The notes beneath the pieces were generated by a model, which saw only the letters and a program-made list of their open reading frames with translations, made no database searches and was not told the origin of the DNA. From positions 41,955-105,954 of the forward strand of contig CAIRAW010000037.1 in NCBI GenBank assembly GCA_903876735.1: DNA of 64,000 nt. Direction: 5' to 3'. Origin of the DNA: an uncultured beta proteobacterium. GTDB taxonomy: Bacteria; Pseudomonadota; Gammaproteobacteria; Burkholderiales; Burkholderiaceae_C. A program made the position numbers and the translations under genes. This document shows positions 34,994-46,086 of the stretch, in pieces. The first letter of the stretch is position 1. Each line of letters opens with the position of its first letter.

Positions 34994-35650
34994 TCAGAAT
35001 TTGATGCCGGTGGGGTTGGCGTTGCCGTTGCCGGCCGGTGCGGTCGGCACAGCGGCCGGATTCTCATCCGCGCGCTTGGCCGGGGCCGCTTGCTGCACCA
35101 CCACCAGGGGTGTCGCAGCCGGATTGCGGTAACCCGCGGGCAGGGTTGTTGATTTCGGGTAGCCTGCGGCGTCCAGATACTGGGTCCATTCCAGATCCGA
35201 GAAACCTTTGAGTTGCTGGCTGCCGACGCTCAGCAGGGGCATTGAATTGTCACCGCTGATGCGCTGCAGCGCCGCCATGTCCTCGGCGGTGCTGACTGTT
35301 TTTTCGGTGAACGGAATGCCGCGGCTGCCGAGCAGTTCGCGACCCTGAGCGCAAGGTGTGCAGTTGCTCGATGTGTACAGGGTCACGGGGAATTTGCCGG
35401 CCACCTGGCGCAGTTCTGCCGGCAGGGCCGAACTGCCAGCCGCCAAGGCTCGCCCGCCGCTGCCCAGGGCAGTGACGTTTTCGCTGGCGGCAGGTTGCTT
35501 GTCTGAAAAGGTGACACGACCGTCAGCGCCCACGATGCGGTAGATGGTCTGGCTATGCAAGGCACCGGACAGGAGAAAAACGGCGCTGGCCAGCGCGCTG
35601 GCGACAGCGGCGTGACGGGTCGAAATTTTCAGGCGCTTCAAGGTGTTCAA
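34994..35650 (-). CDS. Exported DUF4124-glutaredoxin protein
   Basis: A 218-residue protein with a signal or anchor segment (VASALASAVFLLSGALHSQ, about 16-34). A short DUF4124 motif follows (IYRIVGADGRVTFSDKQP, about 36-53). The glutaredoxin-like domain has the redox motif TSSNCTPCAQGRELL (CxxC at about 97-100) and the cis-Pro segment NSMPLLSVG. It has a Pro/Ala/Asn-rich C-terminal tail. It is predicted to be a periplasmic thiol-disulfide protein. It is 11 nt downstream of the oligopeptidase gene on the same strand, so the two are probably co-transcribed. Confidence 0.82.
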   Translation of the reverse strand: MNTLKRLKISTRHAAVASALASAVFLLSGALHSQTIYRIVGADGRVTFSDKQPAASENVTALGSGGRALAAGSSALPAELRQVAGKFPVTLYTSSNCTPCAQGRELLGSRGIPFTEKTVSTAEDMAALQRISGDNSMPLLSVGSQQLKGFSDLEWTQYLDAAGYPKSTTLPAGYRNPAATPLVVVQQAAPAKRADENPAAVPTAPAGNGNANPTGIKF

Positions 35651-35661
35651 AACAGAGCTCC

Positions 35662-37701
<2,040 letters not shown>

Positions 37702-37709
37702 GACTTGGC

Positions 37710-38573
37710 TCAGGTGGCGGCGCGTTCGGCTGCTTCAAGGGTATTGACCAGCAACATGGTGATGGTCATGGGACCGACACCGCCGGGCACTGGCGTGATG
37801 TGGCTGACCAGTGGGCTGACACCGGCAAAGTCGACGTCGCCGCAGAGCTTGCCCTCGGGCGTGCGGTTCATGCCGACGTCGATGACGATGGCGCCGGGTT
37901 TGACCATGTCGGCGGTCAGTACATTTCGTTTGCCAACCGCCGCAACGATCAGGTCGGCCTGGCGCGTGTGGTGGCCCATGTCGGCCGTGGCGCTGTGGCA
38001 GATGGTGACGGTGGCGTTGGCCTGCAGCAGCAGCAGCGCCATCGGTTTGCCAACCGTGTTGCTGCGCCCGATCACGACCGCGTGCTTGCCGCGCAGATCG
38101 ATGCCGGTGCTCTCGATCAGCTTCATGCAGCCGTAGGGCGTGCAGGGCCGAAAACCGGGCGCGCCAGTCATCAGTTCGCCCGCGCTGAGGGTGGCGTAGC
38201 CGTCGACGTCCTTGCTGACGGAGATCGCCTCAATGACCTTGTGCGGATCGATGTGCTTGGGCAGCGGCATTTGCACCAGAATGCCGTGTACCGTCGGGTC
38301 GGCATTGAGCGTGGCGATGCGCGCGAGCAGGTCGGTTTCGGACAGCGTGGCTTCGTATTTTTCGAAGACCGAGCGCACGCCGGTATCAAGGCAGGCCTTC
38401 ACCTTGTTGCGCACATAGACGGCGCTGGCCGGGTCTTCTCCGACCAGAATGACGGCCAGGCCCGGCGTCACGCCGCGGGTCTTGAGTGCCGTCACGCGCG
38501 TGGCGACCTCGGCGCGCAGTTGCGTGGAGAGTGCCACGCCGTCGATGATCTGGCCAAATGTCTGTTGGGTCAC
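37710..38573 (-). CDS. folD: Bifunctional methylenetetrahydrofolate dehydrogenase/cyclohydrolase
   Basis: FolD oxidises 5,10-methylene-THF to methenyl-THF with NADP+ and hydrolyses it to 10-formyl-THF. The 287-residue protein shows the catalytic Y-x3-K ([10 protein letters not shown], about residues 51-60), [12 protein letters not shown] (about 97-108), PCTPYGCM, the nucleotide-binding [17 protein letters not shown] and the C-terminal [15 protein letters not shown]. It is upstream of prlC and the thiol protein gene, forming an apparent folD-prlC-grx transcription unit with short gaps. Confidence 0.96.
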   Translation of the reverse strand: MTQQTFGQIIDGVALSTQLRAEVATRVTALKTRGVTPGLAVILVGEDPASAVYVRNKVKACLDTGVRSVFEKYEATLSETDLLARIATLNADPTVHGILVQMPLPKHIDPHKVIEAISVSKDVDGYATLSAGELMTGAPGFRPCTPYGCMKLIESTGIDLRGKHAVVIGRSNTVGKPMALLLLQANATVTICHSATADMGHHTRQADLIVAAVGKRNVLTADMVKPGAIVIDVGMNRTPEGKLCGDVDFAGVSPLVSHITPVPGGVGPMTITMLLVNTLEAAERAAT

Positions 38574-38594
38574 GATGGGAGTTCCATAAATGAG

Positions 38595-38625
38595 GACGCC
38601 CGCTGGTTCATGTCGGGCGGGCGTC
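38595..38625 (-). terminator. Possible terminator between the response regulator and folD
   Basis: A perfect 9-bp stem GACGCCCGC / GCGGGCGTC with a 13-nt loop, 21 nt beyond the stop of the response-regulator gene. The T-run on the minus strand is weak, so it may attenuate rather than fully terminate. Confidence 0.45.
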
Positions 38626-38645
38626 GGGGCTAAAAGTAAGTGGGC

Positions 38646-39272
38646 TCAGGCTTTGGCAGCGGCTTGTCCCAGAGCGATTTTGAGCAGATCGGCGACCGTG
38701 TTGGCGTTGAGCTTTTCCATGATGTTGGCGCGGTGCGCTTCCACCGTCTTGATGCTGATGCCCAAGTCATCAGCAATCTGCTTGTTCAGGCGCCCGGCGA
38801 CGATGCGCTCCAGCACCTGCGCTTCGCGCAGCGTCAGGCGCGCCATCAAGGCGCCGCGGTTGGCGGCACTCTGGTGCTCGGCGAATGCGTCCTTGGCCTG
38901 ATCCAGCATGCGTTCCACCAGGGTCAGGAGTTGATCTTCCTTGAAGGGCTTCTGGATGAAGTCCATCGCGCCCTTCTTCATGCTGTCGACCGCCATCGGC
39001 ACGTCACCGTGGCCGGTGATGAACACGATGGGCAGCGGGGAGTGCGCTTCGATCAGTCGACTCTGCAGTTCCAGGCCGGTCATGCCGCCCATGCGGATGT
39101 CGACGATCAGGCAGGCCACCTCGCGCGCGTCGTAGCGGCTCAGAAATGACTCGGCAGATTCAAAGCATCTAACGCGGTATTCCTTGCCCTCGAGCAACCA
39201 TTGAAGTGAATCGCGGACGGCCTCATCGTCATCTACGACGTAAACCGTGCCTTTTTTCGGTATCAAACTCAT
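38646..39272 (-). CDS. FixJ/LuxR-type response regulator
   Basis: A 208-residue two-domain transcription factor. The receiver domain has VVDDDEAVRDSL (acidic pocket), the phosphorylatable Asp in CLIVDIRMGGMTGLEL (about residue 59), the Thr in FITGHGD and the Lys in FIQKPF. The C-terminal GerE/LuxR helix-turn-helix has LTLREAQVLERIVAGRLNKQIA followed by ISIKTVEAHRANIMEKL. It begins 3 nt after the histidine-kinase stop codon, so the two are translationally coupled. The operon is divergent from aceEF-lpdA, making the pyruvate dehydrogenase genes a candidate target. Confidence 0.92.
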   Translation of the reverse strand: MSLIPKKGTVYVVDDDEAVRDSLQWLLEGKEYRVRCFESAESFLSRYDAREVACLIVDIRMGGMTGLELQSRLIEAHSPLPIVFITGHGDVPMAVDSMKKGAMDFIQKPFKEDQLLTLVERMLDQAKDAFAEHQSAANRGALMARLTLREAQVLERIVAGRLNKQIADDLGISIKTVEAHRANIMEKLNANTVADLLKIALGQAAAKA

Positions 39273-39275
39273 GCT

Positions 39276-41834
39276 TTATCCCGGAGTTAACCTGGAGTCC
39301 TTGGTTTTCTGCGGTGAGCGCAGTGCCGATGGCGGCGTGGATTCCATCACTGGAATCCAGAACGAGAAGCAGCAACCTGTCACCTCGGCGCCATTGTAGA
39401 TGTTCTCGGCCTTCATTCTTCCCAGGTGGGATTCGACGATGGATCGGCACAGGCTCAGGCCAATGCCCATGCCTTCGGCCTTGGTTGAATAAAAGGATTC
39501 ATAGAGCCGTGCCATCACTTCCGGCGCCAGGCCCTGGCCAGTGTCGGTGACGGTAAATTCAATTACGGCCTTGTCGTCCACCACGGCTGGCGCCACGCCG
39601 AGTTTGACGCTGCGCTGGGCAGTCGGCCGCTGTGCCGAGTCGATTGAATCGGCGGCGTTGCGCAACAGGTTGACCAGCACCTGTTCGATCAGGATCGGGT
39701 CTACCAGCAGGGCTGGCATGCGCAGCGCGACATTGTGGGTCAGGCGAACGTTGCGCCGGCGCATTTCGATTTCGGCCAGTTCAAGCGCTTCGTCCACCAT
39801 GCTCGCGATGTTGGCCAGCGAGCGATTGGGTTCGCTTCGTTTGACGAAGGAGCGGATGCGCTGGATGATCTGGCCGGCGCGCTGCGCCTGCCTGGCGGTT
39901 TTCTCCAGTGCGCCCAGCAAGTCTGCTTCGCTGATCTGCTGCCCCTTGATGCGCGACACCATGCCATTGCAATAGTTGTTGATGGCGGTGAGCGGCTGGT
40001 TCAGTTCATGCGCCACGGCCGAGGCCATCTCGCCCATCGTGATCAGGCGGCTGGCGCTTTGGGCGCGCTCGGTCTGCGCGGCCGATTGCGCTTCCGCAAT
40101 GCGGCGTGCCGTGATGTCGGTGGCAATCACCATCTGCGCCAAGCGGCCATCAACCCAGCTCAGATAGCGGGTGCGCACCTCGAGCCATTTGCCCAGTGCT
40201 TCCAGGTAGATCTCGGCGCTTTCGGCCTCGCTGTCGGGCAGCGAGTTGGTCGGCAGGCCGGCGAAGGCGTCGACATTGTCCAACGATTCGTCGCTCGGGG
40301 GCGTTGTTGGCATGCCGGCCTCGGCGACCAGTTGCAAATGGCCGCCGGCCTGGGTGCCAAACCACAGGCGGTACAGCTTGTTGGCAAACAAGAGCTCATC
40401 ACTGCCCAGTGGCGCCACTGAAATGGAGGCGTCGAGCGCCTCCAGCACAGTGGTAAAGCGTTCATGCGAGGCCGACAACTGGTCCCTGATCCGGTTCGGC
40501 TCGGTGATATCGGTCATGGAGGTCATCCAGCCGGTTTGCACGCCGCGGGCATCGATCAGGGGTGACACATAGAGGCGGGCATCGAACAGGGAGCCGTCAC
40601 GCCGTTTGACGCGGAACTGGACGCCGCCGGGGTCGATCCGTCCTGATAGTTCTTCTTCCAGGCGCGAGTTCAGCGTGTCGCGGTCGGCCTCGGGCCAATA
40701 CGGAAAGGGCGCGGTGCGGCCGACCAACTCTGATTCGCTCCAACCGGTCATCTGGCAAAAGGCGGCGTTGACGTAGGTGATGCGACCCTGCAGGTCGAGG
40801 GCCCGCATCCCGGTCAGCATGGAGTTTTCCATGGCGCGGCGAAACACCGTTTCTGACACCAGCGCCTGCTGGGCGCGCATGCGCCGGCGTGTATGGCGCC
40901 AGTTGGCGATCAGCATCCAGGCGGTCATGGCGCTCAGGGCCGTCACCAGCCAGAACAGGCCGCTGCCAATGACGCCGAGCGAGGTCCGATACGCCTCGCC
41001 CCGGATGATCAGGCCGTTGCCGACCGGCGATACCGGCACCTCATAGGCATTGACCGGGTTGTCCCAGGGCAGCAGGTGGTTGGCCAGGTTGCGCGCCGCG
41101 ATGTGGGTGCCGGCGAGCAAGCCGCCTTTGGCGTCGTGCAAGGAGATGGCGTAGCGCGCCGATACCTCGGCTGGTACACCGTAGGCAAAAAGGCCGTCCA
41201 TCGAATACTCCGCCAGCAGCACGCCTGAGAAGCGCACGCGCTCATTCAGGGGAATGTGCAGTTGCAGGGCGGCTGATTCACCGGGTGCGGCGATGTGCTG
41301 TGCGTAAACCGGTTGCTGCAGGTCGCGCGCCAGGCCATAGGCTTTTTCGGTATCGTCCATCAGCAGCGTGCTGCTGATGGTTCGACGCTGGCTGACTGAC
41401 AGACTGGCGTTGCTGACGCTGGCGACGATGCGGCGGTTTTCGTCGATCCAGCTCAGGCTTTGCAATTCCGGGTAGCGGTTGATCAGGGCTTCGGAGCGCC
41501 CCTGGAAGTCATCGCTGTCCATTTCACGGTTGGACAATTCGCGCCCGATCCGCATCAACTGTTCCTGGCGCTCAAGCAGGCGCAAGCGAAGGCGCTGCTG
41601 TGTGTATTCGACATCGCGTTTGACCGCCTCCTGTTCACGGTCGATTTCCTCGAAGCGCAAATAGCTGAAGGCGGTCACGATGGCAGCCATGAACAAAAGC
41701 ACGGCCGCCAGCGGCGCCAGCATGGCGAAACGGTCCTGGCGCTGCGGCGTCAGACGCTGCCACCAGTTTTGCAGCCGAACCCTGGGCGTCAATTCGATGG
41801 CGCTCGTCAGGGCAGTGGGACGGGGGAGTGGCAT
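39276..41834 (-). CDS. Membrane PAS sensor histidine kinase (FixL/DctB-like)
   Basis: An 852-residue kinase with a first transmembrane helix (AMLAPLAAVLLFMAAIVTAF), a roughly 230-residue periplasmic sensing region and a second helix (VIGSGLFWLVTALSAMTAW). A PAS-PAC unit follows (FRRAMENSMLTGMRALDLQGRI onwards), then a second degenerate PAS, the H-box MASAVAHELNQPLTAINNY and the HATPase domain with NLLRNAADS, DTGQGL and GMGIGLSLCRSIVE. The periplasmic part resembles DctB/CHASE-type small-molecule sensors, so a carboxylate ligand is plausible. The start ATG 41834 is preferred over an in-frame TTG eight codons earlier; neither has a strong ribosome site. Confidence 0.88.
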   Translation of the reverse strand: MPLPRPTALTSAIELTPRVRLQNWWQRLTPQRQDRFAMLAPLAAVLLFMAAIVTAFSYLRFEEIDREQEAVKRDVEYTQQRLRLRLLERQEQLMRIGRELSNREMDSDDFQGRSEALINRYPELQSLSWIDENRRIVASVSNASLSVSQRRTISSTLLMDDTEKAYGLARDLQQPVYAQHIAAPGESAALQLHIPLNERVRFSGVLLAEYSMDGLFAYGVPAEVSARYAISLHDAKGGLLAGTHIAARNLANHLLPWDNPVNAYEVPVSPVGNGLIIRGEAYRTSLGVIGSGLFWLVTALSAMTAWMLIANWRHTRRRMRAQQALVSETVFRRAMENSMLTGMRALDLQGRITYVNAAFCQMTGWSESELVGRTAPFPYWPEADRDTLNSRLEEELSGRIDPGGVQFRVKRRDGSLFDARLYVSPLIDARGVQTGWMTSMTDITEPNRIRDQLSASHERFTTVLEALDASISVAPLGSDELLFANKLYRLWFGTQAGGHLQLVAEAGMPTTPPSDESLDNVDAFAGLPTNSLPDSEAESAEIYLEALGKWLEVRTRYLSWVDGRLAQMVIATDITARRIAEAQSAAQTERAQSASRLITMGEMASAVAHELNQPLTAINNYCNGMVSRIKGQQISEADLLGALEKTARQAQRAGQIIQRIRSFVKRSEPNRSLANIASMVDEALELAEIEMRRRNVRLTHNVALRMPALLVDPILIEQVLVNLLRNAADSIDSAQRPTAQRSVKLGVAPAVVDDKAVIEFTVTDTGQGLAPEVMARLYESFYSTKAEGMGIGLSLCRSIVESHLGRMKAENIYNGAEVTGCCFSFWIPVMESTPPSALRSPQKTKDSRLTPG

Positions 41835-42001
41835 GGTTGAAGTGTAGGGCAGGCGCAACAGGGGGTGGGTTCCTCTGGGACTTCAATTTCGGTCAATAAA
41901 ATACCGCATAATGAGATGAAGTGGCGCCATTTGAAATTTTTTGGGAAATATGAGAAAATTCGCGAACTGCATTAAATTACGTCAAAATAAAGGAGACACC
42001 C

Positions 42002-44719
42002 ATGTCAGCAGTTCCCGAGAATCAACCTGGCTTGAGTGTCACAGACACCGACAGCCAGGAAACCCGTGAGTGGATGGACGCGCTGTCGGCTGTCATTCAA
42101 AGCGAAGGTCCTGAGCGCGCCCACTTTCTGCTGGAGCAGTTGCTTGAGCATGCGCGCGAAAGCAGCATCGATATGCCGTTTTCTGCCAATACGGGCTATG
42201 TGAATTCGATCGAAACCAATCAGGAAGAGCGTTGCCCCGGCAACATCGAGATCGAAGAACGCCTGCGCGCCTACATGCGCTGGAACGCGATGGCGATGGT
42301 GGTCAAAGCCAATCGCCACCATCCTGTGGACGGTGGCGACCTCGGTGGCCATATCGGTTCGTTCGCATCACTGGCGCACATGTTTGGCGCCGGCTTCAAC
42401 CATTTCTGGCACGCCGAGAGCGAGACCCACGGTGGCGACTGCCTCTACATCCAGGGCCACGTCGCACCCGGCGTCTATGCCCGTGCCTACCTGGAAGGAC
42501 GCCTGACGGAAGAGCAGTTGCTCAACTTCCGCCAGGAAGTGGGCGGCAAGGGGCTGTCGAGCTATCCACACCCCAAGCTGATGCCCGACTTCTGGCAGTT
42601 TCCGACCGTCTCCATGGGCCTGGGGCCGCTGATGGCGATTTACCAGGCGCGCTTTCTCAAATACCTGCACGCGCGCGGCATTGCTGATACGTCCAAGCGC
42701 AAGGTCTGGGTCTTCTGCGGCGACGGCGAAATGGACGAGGTCGAAAGCCGCGGTGCCATTGGCCTGGCGGCACGCGAGAAACTCGACAACCTGATTTTTG
42801 TCATCAACTGCAATCTGCAGCGGCTCGACGGTCCGGTGCGCGGCAATGGCAAGATCATCCAGGAACTCGAAGGCGAGTTCCGTGGTGCCGGCTGGAACGT
42901 GATCAAGTTGCTGTGGGGCAGCGAGTGGGATCCCTTGTTGGCACGCGACAAGGAAGGCGCCCTGCGCAAGCTGATGATGGATACGCTCGACGGCGACTAC
43001 CAGTCGTTCAAGGCCAACGACGGCGCCTATGTGCGCAAGCATTTCTTCGGCCGTGACCCACGCACCGCTGCCATGGTGGCCAAGATGAGCGACGACGACA
43101 TCTGGGCCTTGCGTCGTGGCGGCCACGATCCGCAGAAGGTCTATGCCGCCTACCACGCCGCCGTGAAGCACGAAGGCCAGCCCAGCGTGCTCCTGATCAA
43201 GACCATCAAGGGTTTTGGCATGGGCAAGAGCGGCGAGGGCAAGAACAATGTGCACCAGACCAAGAAACTCACCGACGAAGACATCAAAATCTTCCGCGAC
43301 CGTTTCAACATTCCGGTGCCCGACAGCCAGATCGCCGACATTCCCTTCTACAAGCCGGCTGACGACACCCCCGAGATGCGTTACCTGCACGAGCGGCGCA
43401 AGGCGCTGGGTGGCTATTTGCCGCACCGCCGCACGAAGGCCGACGAGCAGTTCACGGTACCGGCGCTGGAGATTTTCAAGTCGGTGATCGAGCCGACTGC
43501 CGAAGGGCGCGAGATTTCGACAACGCAGGCTTATGTGCGGTTCCTGACCACGCTGCTGCGTGACCAGGCGCTGGGCCCACGCGTGGTGCCGATTCTTGTG
43601 GACGAGGCGCGCACCTTCGGCATGGAAGGGCTGTTCCGCCAGATTGGCATCTACAACCCTGAAGGCCAGAAGTACACACCGGTCGACAAAGACCAGGTCA
43701 TGTACTACCGCGAAGACAAGGCCGGTCAGATCCTGCAGGAAGGCATTAACGAAGCCGGCGGCATGAGCAGCTGGATCGCAGCGGCCACCAGCTACAGCAC
43801 GAACAATCGCATCATGCTGCCTTTCTACGTCTACTACTCGATGTTTGGTTTCCAGCGCATCGGTGATCTGGCCTGGGCAGCGGGGGATATGCAGGCGCGC
43901 GGTTTCCTGCTCGGCGGCACCTCGGGGCGCACCACGCTCAACGGTGAAGGCCTGCAGCACGAAGATGGTCACAGCCACATCCTGGCCGGCACGATTCCGA
44001 ATTGCGTCAGCTACGACCCGACCTTTGCGCACGAAGTCGGCGTCATCCTGCACCATGGCCTCAAGCGCATGGTCGAGAAACAGGACAACGTTTTCTACTA
44101 CATCACGCTGCTCAATGAAAACTACGCCATGCCGGGCCTTCAGGCCGGCACGGAAGAGCAGATCATCAAGGGTATGTACCTTTGCAAGCCCGGCGCTGCG
44201 CCGGCCAAGGGTGAGACTTCGCGCGTGCAGTTGCTCGGCTCCGGCACGATTCTGCGTGAATCGATTGCGGCACAGGAACTGCTGCAAAAGGACTGGGGTA
44301 TAGCCGCTGACGTCTGGAGCTGCCCGAGCTTCAATGAACTGGCGCGCGACGGCCAGGACTGCGAGCGCTACAACCTGCTGCACCCGACCGGCGCGCAGCG
44401 CGTGCCTTTTGTTGCCACGCAGCTTGAAAAGCATACCGGCCCGGTGGTGGCATCAACCGATTACATCAAGGCCTACGCCGAGCAGATTCGCTCCTTTGTT
44501 CCCGCTGGTCGCGTCTACAAGGTGCTGGGTACCGACGGTTTTGGCCGCAGCGATTTCCGCTCCAGACTGCGCGAGCATTTCGAGATCAATCGCCACTACA
44601 TCGTGGTGGCTGCGCTCAAGGCGCTCAGTGAACAGGGCACGGTGCCCGTGGCCAAGGTGGCGGCGGCGATTGCCCAGTACGGCATCGCGGTTGACAAGAT
44701 CAACCCGCTGCACGCTTGA
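42002..44719 (+). CDS. aceE: Pyruvate dehydrogenase E1 component (homodimeric)
   Basis: AceE decarboxylates pyruvate with thiamine diphosphate and reductively acetylates the E2 lipoyl groups. The 905-residue protein belongs to the single-chain E1 class of gamma/beta-proteobacteria. Visible are GGDLGGHIGSFASLAHM, the ThDP/Mg motif GDGEMDEVES...NLIFVINCNLQRLDG, and the active-site region YREDKAGQILQEGINEAGG plus GEGLQHEDGHSH. The start ATG 42002 lies 7 nt behind a consensus AAGGAG. Upstream, an A/T-rich segment includes TTGAAA at 41931-41936, a possible promoter. It is the first gene of aceE-aceF-lpdA. Confidence 0.97.
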   Translation: MSAVPENQPGLSVTDTDSQETREWMDALSAVIQSEGPERAHFLLEQLLEHARESSIDMPFSANTGYVNSIETNQEERCPGNIEIEERLRAYMRWNAMAMVVKANRHHPVDGGDLGGHIGSFASLAHMFGAGFNHFWHAESETHGGDCLYIQGHVAPGVYARAYLEGRLTEEQLLNFRQEVGGKGLSSYPHPKLMPDFWQFPTVSMGLGPLMAIYQARFLKYLHARGIADTSKRKVWVFCGDGEMDEVESRGAIGLAAREKLDNLIFVINCNLQRLDGPVRGNGKIIQELEGEFRGAGWNVIKLLWGSEWDPLLARDKEGALRKLMMDTLDGDYQSFKANDGAYVRKHFFGRDPRTAAMVAKMSDDDIWALRRGGHDPQKVYAAYHAAVKHEGQPSVLLIKTIKGFGMGKSGEGKNNVHQTKKLTDEDIKIFRDRFNIPVPDSQIADIPFYKPADDTPEMRYLHERRKALGGYLPHRRTKADEQFTVPALEIFKSVIEPTAEGREISTTQAYVRFLTTLLRDQALGPRVVPILVDEARTFGMEGLFRQIGIYNPEGQKYTPVDKDQVMYYREDKAGQILQEGINEAGGMSSWIAAATSYSTNNRIMLPFYVYYSMFGFQRIGDLAWAAGDMQARGFLLGGTSGRTTLNGEGLQHEDGHSHILAGTIPNCVSYDPTFAHEVGVILHHGLKRMVEKQDNVFYYITLLNENYAMPGLQAGTEEQIIKGMYLCKPGAAPAKGETSRVQLLGSGTILRESIAAQELLQKDWGIAADVWSCPSFNELARDGQDCERYNLLHPTGAQRVPFVATQLEKHTGPVVASTDYIKAYAEQIRSFVPAGRVYKVLGTDGFGRSDFRSRLREHFEINRHYIVVAALKALSEQGTVPVAKVAAAIAQYGIAVDKINPLHA

Positions 44720-44733
44720 ACAAGGAAAAACCC

Positions 44734-46071
44734 ATGTCTTCAATTGAAATCAAAGTGCCCGATATTGGCGACTTCGCCGAAGTGACGGTGATTGAGCTGA
44801 TGGTCAAGGTCGGTGACACGATCAAGGCCGAGCAGTCGCTCATCACGGTCGAATCGGACAAGGCGTCGATGGAGATTCCGGCTAGCCACGCCGGCGTCGT
44901 TAAAGAGATCAAGGTCGCACTCGGTGACAAGGTTAAGGAAGGCTCGCTGGTCCTGCTGCTTGAAGCGGCAGACGGTGCGTTGCAGGCCACAGCGCCAGCG
45001 CCGGCCGCTGCCCCTGCTGTGGCAGCAGCCGCAGCGCCTGTCGCCGTGGCTGCTGCAGTTGTGGCTCCAACGCCCGCCACACCGGCTGCGGCGCCCGCAG
45101 CCGCCGAGCCGGCGCATACCCCGACCGCGGGTGCCATCGGCCTGCCGCATGCTTCACCCTCGGTACGCAAGTTTGCGCGTGAGCTGGGTGTACCACTGGC
45201 GGAAGTCAAGGGCAGTGGTTTGAAGGGCCGCATTACCGACGTTGACATCCGCAACTTCACGCAGTCCGTCATGAGCGGCGCCACGCAAACGGCCGCTGCT
45301 GCACAGGCCAAGCCGGCCGGTGGCAACGACGGCGCCGGGCTCGGATTGATTCCGTGGCCACAGGTTGACTTCACGAAGTTTGGCCCGGTCGAACGCAAGG
45401 ACCGCCCCCGCCTCAAGAAGATCAGCGCCGCCAACCTGCACCGCAACTGGGTCATGATCCCGCACGTCACGAACCACGACGACTGCGACATCACCGATCT
45501 GGAAGCCTTCCGCGTTGCCACCAACAAGGAAAATGAAAAGGCTGGCATCAAGGTCACCATGCTGGCTTTCCTGATCAAGGCCTGCGTTGCGGCATTGAAG
45601 AAGTTTCCGGAGTTCAACGCCAGCATCGACGGTGATCAACTGGTGCTCAAACAGTACTACCACATCGGCTTTGCTGCCGATACACCAAACGGCCTGATGG
45701 TGCCCGTGATCAAGGACGCCGACAAGAAAGGCATTTTCCAGATTTCGCAGGAGATGAGCGACCTGGCCAAGAAGGCGCGCGACGGCAAGCTGAGTCCGGC
45801 CGAGATGAGTGGTGCGGGCTTCACGATCTCGAGTCTGGGCGGCATCGGTGGGCGTTACTTCACGCCCATCATCAATGCGCCGGAAGTCGCCATCCTGGGT
45901 GTCTGCAAGTCCACCATCGAACCGATCTGGGACGGCAAGGCTTTCCAGCCGCGCCTCATGCTGCCGCTCTCCTTGAGCTGGGACCACCGCGTCATCGACG
46001 GTGCCGGCGCCGCGCGCTTTAACGTCTACCTGGGCCAGATCCTGGGCGATTTCCGCCGGGTGCTTTTGTAA
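44734..46071 (+). CDS. aceF: Dihydrolipoamide acetyltransferase E2 of pyruvate dehydrogenase
   Basis: The core-forming E2 transfers acetyl groups from lipoyl-Lys to CoA. The 445 residues hold one N-terminal lipoyl domain with the modified Lys in ESDKASME (about residues 41-48). An Ala/Pro-rich swinging arm follows (about 85-135), then the peripheral-subunit-binding domain (ASPSVRKFARELGVPLAEVKG) and the catalytic domain ending in LSWDHRVIDGAGAARF, with the active-site His and Asp. The start is ATG 44734 with AAGGAA upstream; a TTG at 44716 is in frame but inside the gap. It is 14 nt after aceE. Confidence 0.96.
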   Translation: MSSIEIKVPDIGDFAEVTVIELMVKVGDTIKAEQSLITVESDKASMEIPASHAGVVKEIKVALGDKVKEGSLVLLLEAADGALQATAPAPAAAPAVAAAAAPVAVAAAVVAPTPATPAAAPAAAEPAHTPTAGAIGLPHASPSVRKFARELGVPLAEVKGSGLKGRITDVDIRNFTQSVMSGATQTAAAAQAKPAGGNDGAGLGLIPWPQVDFTKFGPVERKDRPRLKKISAANLHRNWVMIPHVTNHDDCDITDLEAFRVATNKENEKAGIKVTMLAFLIKACVAALKKFPEFNASIDGDQLVLKQYYHIGFAADTPNGLMVPVIKDADKKGIFQISQEMSDLAKKARDGKLSPAEMSGAGFTISSLGGIGGRYFTPIINAPEVAILGVCKSTIEPIWDGKAFQPRLMLPLSLSWDHRVIDGAGAARFNVYLGQILGDFRRVLL

Positions 46072-46086
46072 AACTGAAAGAACAAC

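Noticed and set aside
42368..44434. A long open frame antisense to aceE
   Set aside because: The composition follows the codon periodicity of the GC-rich sense gene, there is no domain, and the plus strand encodes a complete E1. The same applies to long antisense frames opposite hoxF (317-1516), lpdA (45154-47487) and prlC (36076-37683).
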